A program made the position numbers and the translations under genes. From assembly GCA_002298905.1 (NCBI GenBank), contig DBMA01000029.1:1-26749 (forward strand): a stretch of DNA of 26,749 bases, read 5' to 3'. The stretch's first letter is position 1, and each line of letters starts with the position of its first letter. The notes beneath the pieces were generated by a model. That model was not told where the DNA came from, ran no database searches, and saw only the letters and a list, made by a program, of their open reading frames with translations. This DNA comes from Mycoplasma sp. UBA710. Lineage in GTDB: Bacteria > Bacillota_I > Bacilli_A > Mycoplasmatales > Metamycoplasmataceae. Positions 1 to 8,283 of the stretch are shown one piece after another.

Positions 1-1
1 A

Positions 2-1072
2 AAAATTTTTTTAATAAATTTTAAAGAAACTACAAAATTTAAAAAGATATTTTTAAACATTATAAATTCAATAGAACAATTTAAATTAAATAAGACTAAA
101 TATCTTTTAAATAATCAATTAAAAGATTCACTAGAAACAATTGAATCTAATGAGCAACAGATTTTAAAAACTAATTTAATTTATTCTATTATTCATTTAT
201 CTTTTAAAAATTTTGCAATTATTTTTATAATATTCTTTTCTATTATTCAAATTACGAATTTTAATTCTCCAATTGGAAATTTATTTATTTATATATCAAT
301 GTTTAACTTTTTTATTAACTCGTCTTCTTCAATTATAAATGTTATATTTGAATATCCTACCATAAATCAATACTTAGAAAATTTAAACGGATTTTTCATT
401 TATGAAAATGAAAATAATAATTTAAATAATACTGTAAATATAAATAAAATTAGCAAAATAGAGCTAAAAAACATTAATTATAATTATGGGACTTTTAATT
501 TGAAAATAAATAATTTAATTATTAATTCTCACATTAAATTAATAGGTAAAAATGGCTCAGGTAAATCAACATTAATGAAAATAATATCTTTATTAATTTA
601 TCAAAATAGCATCTATTTCAATGATCAAAATATTATAAATTGCAATTTAAATCAATTAAAAAAACAAATATGTTATATATCTTCTAATGAATATTTACCA
701 AGTTGCACTTTGTATCAATATCTAATATCAGCTAATGATAATAATCCTAAATATTTATTAAAAAATTATGAAAAATATAATTTAGGTATCTTACTAGAAT
801 ATATGAATTTAGAATTAAATAATAATATAAGTGATGATGGAAAAAACTTATCTATAGGACAAAAACAATTCATTTATCTTTTAAAAATATTTGCACAAGA
901 CCCATCTTTAGTTTTGTTAGATGAAATATTTGAAAATATAGATCTAAATTTTAAAAAAATTTTATTCCCAATTTTGAAGGATTATTTGGAAAATAAAATA
1001 ACAATTGAAGTTTCACATCAAAATAATTATATTTTTGAAGGAAAGGAAATTGATAATGAATTATTTATATAA
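2..1072 (+). CDS. ABC exporter, C-terminal part (partial at 5' end)
   Basis: The frame is open from the window edge, so the N-terminus lies outside; 356 residues are visible. The first part is hydrophilic, then has hydrophobic stretches consistent with the last membrane helices of an exporter-type permease. A nucleotide-binding domain follows: Walker A GKNGSGKST (545-571), an ABC signature reading LSIGQ instead of LSGGQ (848-862), Walker B LVLLDEIFENID, and an H-loop SHQ near the end. The usual Q-loop Gln after the Tyr-Ile beta strand is not visible (it reads CYISSNE), so the domain is somewhat degenerate. The architecture (permease fused to ATPase) fits mycoplasma peptide or bacteriocin exporters, some of which carry an N-terminal C39 peptidase; whether that domain is present cannot be seen. 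The next gene overlaps its 3' end by 17 bases and is probably cotranslated. The substrate is unknown. Confidence 0.75.
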   Translation, partial: KIFLINFKETTKFKKIFLNIINSIEQFKLNKTKYLLNNQLKDSLETIESNEQQILKTNLIYSIIHLSFKNFAIIFIIFFSIIQITNFNSPIGNLFIYISMFNFFINSSSSIINVIFEYPTINQYLENLNGFFIYENENNNLNNTVNINKISKIELKNINYNYGTFNLKINNLIINSHIKLIGKNGSGKSTLMKIISLLIYQNSIYFNDQNIINCNLNQLKKQICYISSNEYLPSCTLYQYLISANDNNPKYLLKNYEKYNLGILLEYMNLELNNNISDDGKNLSIGQKQFIYLLKIFAQDPSLVLLDEIFENIDLNFKKILFPILKDYLENKITIEVSHQNNYIFEGKEIDNELFI

Positions 1073-1439
1073 ACAAAAATATTTTATATATTCATTGATA
1101 TTAATAATTCTTTCCATAATTTTTATTGTGATATTATTGCAAGTTGAAACAAAACAAAATATAAATGCAACATTAGAAGTAGATAATTATAAAAATTTTT
1201 CTATAAAATTTCCTTCATCAAATATTCATTTTTTAAATATCGCTAAAGATTTACAAATTTCAATAGAAAACAAAAGCTTTTATTTATTTAATGTAGAATT
1301 TATTAATCAAGGTGACAATATTTATAGAATTAATTTTCAAAATGATGAATTGTATAAAATTTTAAAAACTAATTCTTTATATAATGTGAAAATTTTTTAT
1401 GCTCCTAAAAAGTTATATCAAATATTATTTAATATATAA
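1056..1439 (+). CDS. Small protein with one N-terminal membrane helix, probable exporter partner
   Basis: The protein has 127 residues. I place the start at ATG 1056 because a good Shine-Dalgarno sequence (GAAGGAAAGGAA) lies just upstream; the frame also extends back to 1005 without such support. Residues 8-31 form one strongly hydrophobic helix (IYSLILIILSIIFIVILL core), followed by a roughly 95-residue hydrophilic, beta-rich tail presumably outside the cell. The overlap with the ABC exporter gene suggests a shared operon and complex. The shape (one anchor plus an extracytoplasmic domain) recalls a shortened HlyD-type adaptor or accessory subunit, but I see no family motif, and the function is not assigned. 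Confidence 0.6.
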   Translation: MNYLYKQKYFIYSLILIILSIIFIVILLQVETKQNINATLEVDNYKNFSIKFPSSNIHFLNIAKDLQISIENKSFYLFNVEFINQGDNIYRINFQNDELYKILKTNSLYNVKIFYAPKKLYQILFNI

Positions 1440-1451
1440 TTGACATTAATT

Positions 1452-1901
1452 ATGAAAAAATTATCTATTAAAATTGATAATAAATATAATTTTGAATTTC
1501 AAAAAGATTTCAAAAAAATTTTAAAAAGATTTAAAAAAGTTATGAATTTATCTAAAAAAATTTGTGTTGATGTTTTAATAACAGATAATAAAACCATTAG
1601 AAAAATATCAAAAACTTATAGAAATATAGATAAAGAAACGGATGTATTATCTTTTCCTTTTGTTTTCGATAATTTTTCTTATGAATTAGGATTTAATTTC
1701 TTAGGAGAAATAGTTTTATCTTATGAAAAGATCGAAAAACAAGCAACAGAATTTAATCATTCTTTAAAAAGAGAATTTTGTTTTTTATTTACTCATGGAT
1801 TGGTTCATTTATTAGGACTAGATCATAAATCCAAAGAAGACGAAATAAAATTTAACAATATTGTGTATGAAGTTATAAATGCAGAAAAAATTTATCGCTA
1901 A
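1452..1901 (+). CDS. ybeY: Endoribonuclease YbeY (rRNA maturation factor)
   Basis: YbeY is a metal-dependent single-strand endoribonuclease involved in 16S rRNA 3' end maturation and 70S quality control. The 149-residue product carries the family zinc site near the C-terminus, HGLVHLLGLDH, matching the H-x3-H-x5-H pattern. It is preceded by the conserved TDVLSFPF and LGEIVLS blocks. Length is normal. ATG 1452 is preferred over the TTG at 1440, although neither has a clear Shine-Dalgarno sequence. It starts 12 bases after the preceding gene, so it is probably transcribed with the exporter genes. Its TAA stop overlaps the stop of convergent lepA by 4 bases, leaving no room for a terminator. Confidence 0.93.
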   Translation: MKKLSIKIDNKYNFEFQKDFKKILKRFKKVMNLSKKICVDVLITDNKTIRKISKTYRNIDKETDVLSFPFVFDNFSYELGFNFLGEIVLSYEKIEKQATEFNHSLKREFCFLFTHGLVHLLGLDHKSKEDEIKFNNIVYEVINAEKIYR

Positions 1902-3694
1902 TCATTAATATTTGTTTTCAAAATTGATAAAAATGCTTCTTGAGGAACTTCTACTTTACCAAATAATTTAGATTTCTTTTTACCTTCTTTTTGTTTTTTT
2001 AATAGTTTCATTCTTCTTGTTACATCACCGCCATATAATTTAGCAGTTACATCTTTTCTATAAGCTTTAATAGTTTCGCGAGCAATAATTTTGGCTCCAA
2101 TTGCAGCTTGAATAGGAACTTCAAAGTTTTGTCTAGGAATAACTTCTTTTAATTTTTGTGTTAACTCTCTTGATCTTGTATAAGCAAAATCTTTATGAAC
2201 AATCATAGAAAAAGCATCTATTTTTTCACCATTTAAAAGAATATCAATTTTTTCCATATCACTTTTACGATAACCAATAATTTCATAATCAAAAGAAGCA
2301 TATCCTTTAGAAACAGATTTTAATTTATTAAAAAAATCAAAAATTATTTCAGTTAATGGCAATTCATAAACAATTTTTCTTCTAACATTATCAATATATT
2401 CTAAATCTATATAAATTCCTCTTTTATTTTGACATAATTCCATAATTGGCCCAATATAGTCTTCACTAACTATAATAAAAGCTTTAATAAATGGTTCTTC
2501 AATATATTCAATATAAGATTTATCAGGAAACTCAGAAGGATTAGCAATAATTTCGTGTTTTCCATTTGTATAAAAAACTTTATATTCTACTGAAGGAGCT
2601 GTAGCAATTATAGATATATTAAATTCTCTCTCTAATCTTTCTTTCAAAATTTCCATATGTAACAAACCTAAAAATCCTATACGAAAACCAAATCCTAATG
2701 CTTTTGATGTTTCAGGTTCATAAGTAATTGATGAATCAGACAGTGATATTTTTATTAAAGCATCTTTAGTTTTATCATAATCAATAGTATCAATTGGATA
2801 AAAACCACAAAAAATCACAGGTTTTAATTTTTTATAACCAGGTAATGATTCTTGAGTGGGATTTTTAGCTAATGTAATAGTGTCACCAACAGAAACATCT
2901 TTTGCGTCTCTAATAGAAGCCGCAATTCAACCAACTTCCCCTGCAAATAAAGCATCTTTTTTAACTTCATGAGGTTTTTTAATACCTAATTCAGTTACAT
3001 GAAATTTTTTGTTTGATGACATAAAATAAAACTCATCACCTACTTCTATTTTCCCTTCAAAAATTCTTGTCAACAAAATAACCCCTCTGTAAAAATCAAA
3101 ATAAGAATCAAATACAAGAGCCTTTAGAGGTTTATTATAATCGCAATTTTTTGGTGCTGGAATTTTATTTATAATTGCTTCAAAAACATTTTCAATTCCA
3201 ATTCCATTTTTGGCAGAAATTAATATAGCATCATCAGCAGGAATTCCAATAACATTTTCAATTTCTTCTTTTACTCTTTCAGGATCGGCAGAAGGTAAAT
3301 CAATTTTATTAATAATTGGAATTATTTCCAGTTCATTATCCATTGCTAAATAAACATTAGATAAAGTTTGTGCTTCAATACCTTGTGTAGCATCAATTAA
3401 TAATAAAGCCCCTTCACAGGCAGCTAAAGATCTAGAAACTTCATAAGTGAAATCAACATGACCTGGAGTATCAATGATATGAAATAAGTAATTTTTATAT
3501 TTAATTTGAGCTGCATTTAACTTAATGGTAATTCCTCTTTCTTTTTCAAGATCCATAGTATCTAAATGTTGCTCATTTAAATTTCTAGATTCAATTGTGT
3601 TAGTAAACTCAAGTAAACGATCTGCCAAGGTACTTTTTCCATGATCTATATGAGCTATAATTGCAAAATTTCTAATATTTTTTCTATCTATCAT
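1898..3694 (-). CDS. lepA: Elongation factor 4 (LepA) GTPase
   Basis: LepA/EF4 is a ribosome-associated translational GTPase linked to back-translocation and 30S biogenesis. The protein has 598 residues, full length for the family. It shows the G1 motif AHIDHGKS (residues 14-21), KERGITI switch I, DTPGH (75-79) and NKID (129-132). The C-terminal half has the LepA-specific GFRIGFLGLLHMEI block and the basic CTD ending in KKKSKLFGKVEVPQEAF. One in-frame TGA (2927-2929) is read as Trp. The gene stands alone on this strand, divergent from potA across 161 bases of nearly pure A/T, and converges on ybeY with a 4-base stop overlap. No strong Shine-Dalgarno sequence precedes the ATG. Confidence 0.97.
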
Positions 3695-3855
3695 AGTATA
3701 TTATTTTAATTAAAACAAAATAATAAGCATTAAAATTTACTACATTTTAATTAAAAAGTTTTTATTTATTAAATTGAAATTTATTTTTATATTATTTTTA
3801 TAAAAAATAATAAAATATTATTTTAAATCTTTTTTAATTTTATTGTGGAGAAGAA
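3695..3855. promoter_or_regulatory. Divergent intergenic region between lepA and potA
   Basis: This is 161 bases of almost pure A/T between two divergent genes, so it must hold promoters for both. A 9-bp inverted repeat with a 3-base spacer (3804-3812 with 3816-3824) consists only of A and T, which makes any role uncertain. A Shine-Dalgarno GGAG at 3847-3850 precedes the potA GTG start. I cannot single out one -10 box with confidence. Confidence 0.45.
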
Positions 3856-5181
3856 GTGAAAGAAACAAAACCTATTATTGAGTTAAAAAACATTGTTAAA
3901 ACATATGAAGATAAAACAATTTTAAAAAATATAAATTTATCTATCAATCAAGGAGAATTTATTACATTGCTTGGACCTTCAGGTTCTGGTAAAACAACCA
4001 TTTTAAGATTGATTGCCGGATTTGAGTGAGCAACTAGAGGAGAAATCTTATTTAAAGGGTTAGATATTAAAGATTTACCTCCACATATGAGAGATGTATC
4101 AACTATTTTTCAAGATTATGCTTTATTTCCACATTTAAGCGTAGAAAACAATATTAAATATGGATTAAGATTGAAAAGAATTCCATTGCCTAAATCATCA
4201 ATTAAACCTCATGTTTTTTCTAAGCAAAAATCTTTACAAAAAAAATGAGCAAAACAAGCATTAGAAGCAACGAAAAAATTAGATAAAATTCAAATAGAAT
4301 ATGAATCTGATCTAAAAAACAAGAAAATTTCTAAGAAAAAAAGAAATAAATTACAAAATTGATTAGATGACTTGGATTTTAAATATGCTTCTTGAGAAGT
4401 TTGACCATCTTTAATGAATGAAAGATTTGAAAAAAGATATTTAACTAGACGAATTACAAATATAGAAATGAATAAAATCGTTAAAGAAGTTATTGAATTA
4501 GTTAATTTAAACGGTCATGAAAAAAAATCAATAGATATGCTTTCTGGTGGACAAAAACAAAGAGTAGCTCTTGCTCGTTCTTTGGTTATTGAACCATCTT
4601 TATTATTATTAGATGAACCCTTATCGGCTTTAGATGCAAAAATAAGAGAGCAAATGCAAATTTTTTTATCTTCTATTCAAAAAAAATTAGGAATTACTTT
4701 TATTTTTGTTACTCATGATCGTGAAGAAGCTTTAAGACTTTCAGATAGAATTGCCATTGTCAGAGAAGGCGTTATTGAACAATATGGTACTTCTAAAGAA
4801 ATTTATGATTATCCTAAGAATAAATGAGTAGCTAATTTTATAGGTGATGCAAACATTTTAGAGGGAGAAATAATTGACCAAGAAGAAGAAATAATTTTAC
4901 TACTTGGCAAAAAAATGAAATATTGAACTAAATATAAATTTAATAATAATGAATTAGTTGATATATTAATAAGACCTGAAGATATAGTCATTAAAAAATC
5001 AAGTGGACTTATTAAAGGTCAAGTAGAAACTATAACATATGAAGGTAGTTATTATTTAATTACTATTAAAACCAAAAATAAGACATTTTTAGCAGAATCT
5101 TCAAATGAATATGAAATTGGAGAAAAAGTTTATATATCATGAACAGTTACATCAATGCATTTAATGGAAAAGGAGGAATAA
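3856..5181 (+). CDS. potA: Spermidine/putrescine ABC transporter ATP-binding protein PotA
   Basis: PotA is the ATPase of the polyamine importer, acting at the inner face of the membrane. The 441-residue product has Walker A GPSGSGKTT (40-48), Q-loop FQDYALFPH (Q86), signature LSGGQ (229-233), Walker B LLLLDEP ending at 255, and H-loop THD (H287). A TOBE-like regulatory domain follows from about residue 330. Between the Q-loop and the signature lies an insertion of about 100 residues (108-205), Lys/Trp-rich with predicted coiled-coil character, absent from proteobacterial PotA but known in mycoplasma PotA proteins. GTG 3856 is chosen for its GGAG Shine-Dalgarno sequence and because the Walker A domain begins at the usual distance. 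Several Trp codons are TGA. potB starts 1 base after the stop, and its ribosome-binding site AGGAGG lies inside potA. Confidence 0.95.
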
Positions 5182-5182
5182 T

Positions 5183-6007
5183 ATGGTAAATAAATTTAAA
5201 ATTCAATCAAATATTTTGTTATTCTTACCTTATTTAATATTCGTTTCTTTATTTGTCTTAACACCTATTATTTTTATAATAGTTTTATCATTTATAACTC
5301 CTTCAGGATCAGCAATAGATTATGATAAATGAGAAATGTGAAAAGATAGAAACTTTTGACAAATTTTTTTCAAATCATTTTTTATGGGAATAATAGTGTC
5401 CTTAATTTGTTTAGCAATATCTCTTCCATATGTTTTTATACTAATTAACACAAAAAATAAAAGCGCTAAATTTATTTTATTATCACTAATTATCACTCCT
5501 TTATTTTTATTTACTTTAGTTAAAATATTAGCTTTAAGAGGAATACTAACTATCATTTTTGATATTCCTATTGATGCAGAAGGATATCTTTATTTAGGTT
5601 TTGTATATTTATTTTTACCATTTATGATTATTCCTCTTTATAATGTTCTAAATGGAATGCCAAAATCAATGATTCAGGCATCTCAAGATTTAGGATATAA
5701 TAAAATATTTACATTTATGAAAATAGTTATTCCTTATGGACTTAAGGCTATTTGTTCAGGAATTATCATTGTTTTTTTATTAGTAATTATGTCAGTTGCA
5801 GTAAGTAATAAATTGTTAGATAATTCTGCCGGAAATCAAATGATAGGTAATGTTATAAGTGATTTATCAAATCCATCAAATCCTTTTGATATGCAAAAGG
5901 CATCATCAGTTGTTTTGATATCATTATTAGGTTCATCAATAGTTTATTTTATAATTAATTCTATTCCTATGATTTATCGAAAAATTAAAGGAGGAATTAA
6001 TGAATAA
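5183..6007 (+). CDS. potB: Polyamine ABC transporter permease PotB
   Basis: PotB is one of two membrane subunits of the polyamine importer. The 274-residue protein has about six hydrophobic segments, beginning with ILLFLPYLIFVSLFVL near the N-terminus. It carries the EAA-type coupling loop that contacts the ATPase (about residues 164-185, QASQDLGYNKIFTFMKIVIP). The start is fixed by AGGAGG 6 bases upstream. The preceding gene is PotA and the next gene, potC, overlaps by 8 bases, so translation is likely coupled. TGA codons in the first external loop (YDKW, EMW, NFW) encode Trp. Confidence 0.93.
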
Positions 6008-6800
6008 AATCAAGGAAATAATTAAATATTCATATTTATTATTAATCTTAGTATTATCTTATATACCTTTATTTACAATGGCAATTTTTAGTTTTAATAA
6101 AACATCAGATAAAGGGTACGTTTCTTTTGTTTGAAATGGATTTTCATGAGATAGCTATAGAAATTTATTTTCTTCTAAAATTATGCTTTCACTATTAAAT
6201 TCTATTATTGTAGCTTCTTTAACAGCTTTATTAGTAGTGACTATTTCTTTATTAACTGTTTTTTCCTTATGAAAACAAAAAAATAAATTATTAAAAAGTA
6301 TTAATTCTATTAATAATAATATTTCAATGATCAATCCAGATATTATCATTGGTGTTAGTTTGGCTTTATTTTTTGGTGTTGTTTTTGGTTCTTTATCATC
6401 GGGCAGCGAAGGATTAATGAGAACTGTATTGGGGCATACTGTTATGACACTTCCTTATGGTATTTTAATTATGTATCCTAAAAGTGAAAAATTTAATAGA
6501 TCATTATTTGAAGCCTCATGAGATTTGGGATATTCTAAAATTAAAACATGATTTAAAACCTATTTTATTTATATGTTTTCTTCAATTATTTTTACAATTA
6601 TTATTACCTTTATTTTTTCATTTGATGATTTTATAATAACTTCTATTACTTCCAATACAACAACAGTAGGAACAGAATTATATCAAGGACAATTTCGTTC
6701 TTGGGCTTTAGCACTAGGTACTTTAATTTTATTAATAATGATTACAACAAATATTATTTTCTTTATACATGTTAATAAAAAATCTAAAGGAAAAGCATGA
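6000..6800 (+). CDS. potC: Polyamine ABC transporter permease PotC
   Basis: PotC is the second permease subunit and pairs with PotB to form the channel. The product has 266 residues and about six membrane helices. Its EAA loop is visible at about residues 174-192 (FEASWDLGYSKIKTWF), followed by FSFDDFIIT, a segment typical of PotC-type permeases. GGAGG upstream of ATG 6000 lies within the end of potB. The stop overlaps the start of the substrate-binding protein gene in an ATGA arrangement. One tryptophan in the C-terminal half uses TGG (FRSWALA), while most use TGA. Confidence 0.93.
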
Positions 6801-8158
6801 AAAAAAGTATAAAAATAATATTAAGTGTTTTTGCTTTGTTAGCACTAATAGTAACAATCATTTATTTAAAAATAGCATTTCCCTTTAAGCCCACTTTTTA
6901 TTTTTATAGTTCTTATTTTGATGAACAAACAATTAGAGATATTAATAAAAAATATACTTGTAAAGAGTATGGAGAAGTTAACAGTTTTGAATATGCTTTA
7001 GAAAATAACAAAATAATTGGTGGTATAACTTCGGATTATGCAATTATTACTTTGATTAATGAAGGAAAAGTAAGTCCTTTAAGAAAAAAAATGGAAAAAA
7101 TTAATAATTTACCTGACAACTCTTGAGAAAATTACTTTACTCCTGAAGTTGTTGATCAAATGAATTCATTCAATTCTTATTTAGACCAAGAATTATTAAC
7201 AAGTATGTATGGCAATGAATATGGTTCAAATTATAAATTTAATTTTAGTGATTTCGTTATTCCGTATTTTATTAATGATAAATTATTAGCATATGATACT
7301 TCTAAAATATTTAATGAAATAAATATGTCTGAAAACCCCTTTAATTTTCAATCCCCTCCAACACTTGTAGAAGCTTTAAGAATGTTAAGTTCAAAATTAA
7401 ATGATATTCAAATTCAATGAACAAAAAATGAGAGAGAAAATGTGTCATTAGGTTCTTCAACAAATGACCCCCAAAATAATTGAGATACTACTATTACAAA
7501 ACAAAATTATTTGGAATTAATCAATAATTTTTCAAATATGATTTTTGAAGGTTCAGGAGCTTTGATAAGTAATATAAAAAGAAATCTATTTGATTCTGAT
7601 TCAGACATTATTTTGAATAATTTAATAAATCCAACATCAAAAATTGATGCTGCTTTTATTTACAATGGTGATGCTCTAGATGCTTATTATGGTCATGATA
7701 ATTTTAATAGTATAGCCGATGGCGACAGATTAAGAATTATTAGAACTAAATATACTGTTAGAATTTTAGATTGTTTTATAATTTCTTCGTCTATTAATAA
7801 TAATGATCAACAACATTTATTAGAATATTTTAATAATATTATTTTTAAAGATATTTTTATTTCCGAAAAAGAATTAAATGAACAAAATCCAGAGACTATA
7901 TATCAAGATAATGTTATATTAAGAATTTTTGATTATGTAAATTACACTCCAGCTGCAAAGGCTGCATATAATTATGTTTATGAAAATTATTTTTACAATA
8001 ATGAAACACAATCAATAGATGAAATAGCAAGATCAATTTTTCAAGTACCATCTACTAATGAACAAATAAAAATTTATGTAAAAAATTTATCACCAATAGA
8101 TAAAGAAACATTATCAAAATTAACATTAGCTTTTCAAAAAAAATTAAATGGATATTAA
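6797..8158 (+). CDS. potD: Polyamine ABC transporter substrate-binding protein, PotD-like, membrane-anchored
   Basis: The 453-residue product is the last gene of the potABCD operon, and its position is the main evidence that it is the substrate-binding subunit. Residues 5-26 are one hydrophobic helix followed by an external domain. There is no lipobox cysteine, so it is probably held by an uncleaved N-terminal anchor rather than lipidated. The domain has features expected of a periplasmic-binding fold (YFYSSYFDEQTI at the N-terminus, ITSDYAII, DFVIPYFINDKLLAYD, and AAFIYNGDALDAYY in the second lobe). It is longer than proteobacterial PotD (about 350 residues), with extra Asn-rich segments. 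Sequence similarity to classical PotD is low by eye. The ATG overlaps the potC stop by 4 bases. Confidence 0.8.
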
Positions 8159-8212
8159 ATTTAGTTGAAATAACTTTCATTATATTTGTAATGCATAATA
8201 AATATAAATGTA

Positions 8213-8230
8213 TTTATATCAAGATATAAA
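8213..8230. repeat. Perfect palindrome upstream of the surface-protein gene, candidate operator
   Basis: TTTATATC and GATATAAA form perfect 8-bp arms separated by AA. The element lies 13 bases upstream of the -10 box at 8244-8249, so it covers the -35 region. It also lies 55 bases after potD, but no T-run follows it directly, which argues against a terminator. A protein-binding site is plausible but unproven; A/T-rich palindromes also arise by chance in this genome. Confidence 0.4.
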
Positions 8231-8240
8231 CTAAAAAATT

Positions 8241-8249
8241 TGTTATAAT
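8241..8249 (+). promoter_or_regulatory. Extended -10 promoter for the surface-protein gene
   Basis: TGTTATAAT is a perfect extended -10 element (TG, one base, TATAAT). Transcription would start near 8256, giving a leader of about 28 bases with a strong Shine-Dalgarno AGGGGGTG (8270-8277) before the ATG at 8284. No good -35 hexamer is visible, as is common in mycoplasmas. Confidence 0.6.
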
Positions 8250-8283
8250 TTTATAGGACATCAATTAATAAGGGGGTGTCAAA

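Noticed and set aside
2819..2929. Apparent frame break splitting lepA into two genes
   Set aside because: The two halves are in the same frame and separated by a single TGA at 2927-2929, which is Trp in this organism. The same applies to the breaks in potA, topA, arcB, rarA, pyrH and hprK.
3804..3824. 9-bp inverted repeat upstream of potA
   Set aside because: It consists only of A and T in a region that is nearly all A/T, where such repeats occur often by chance. It is kept only as a note in the intergenic entry.
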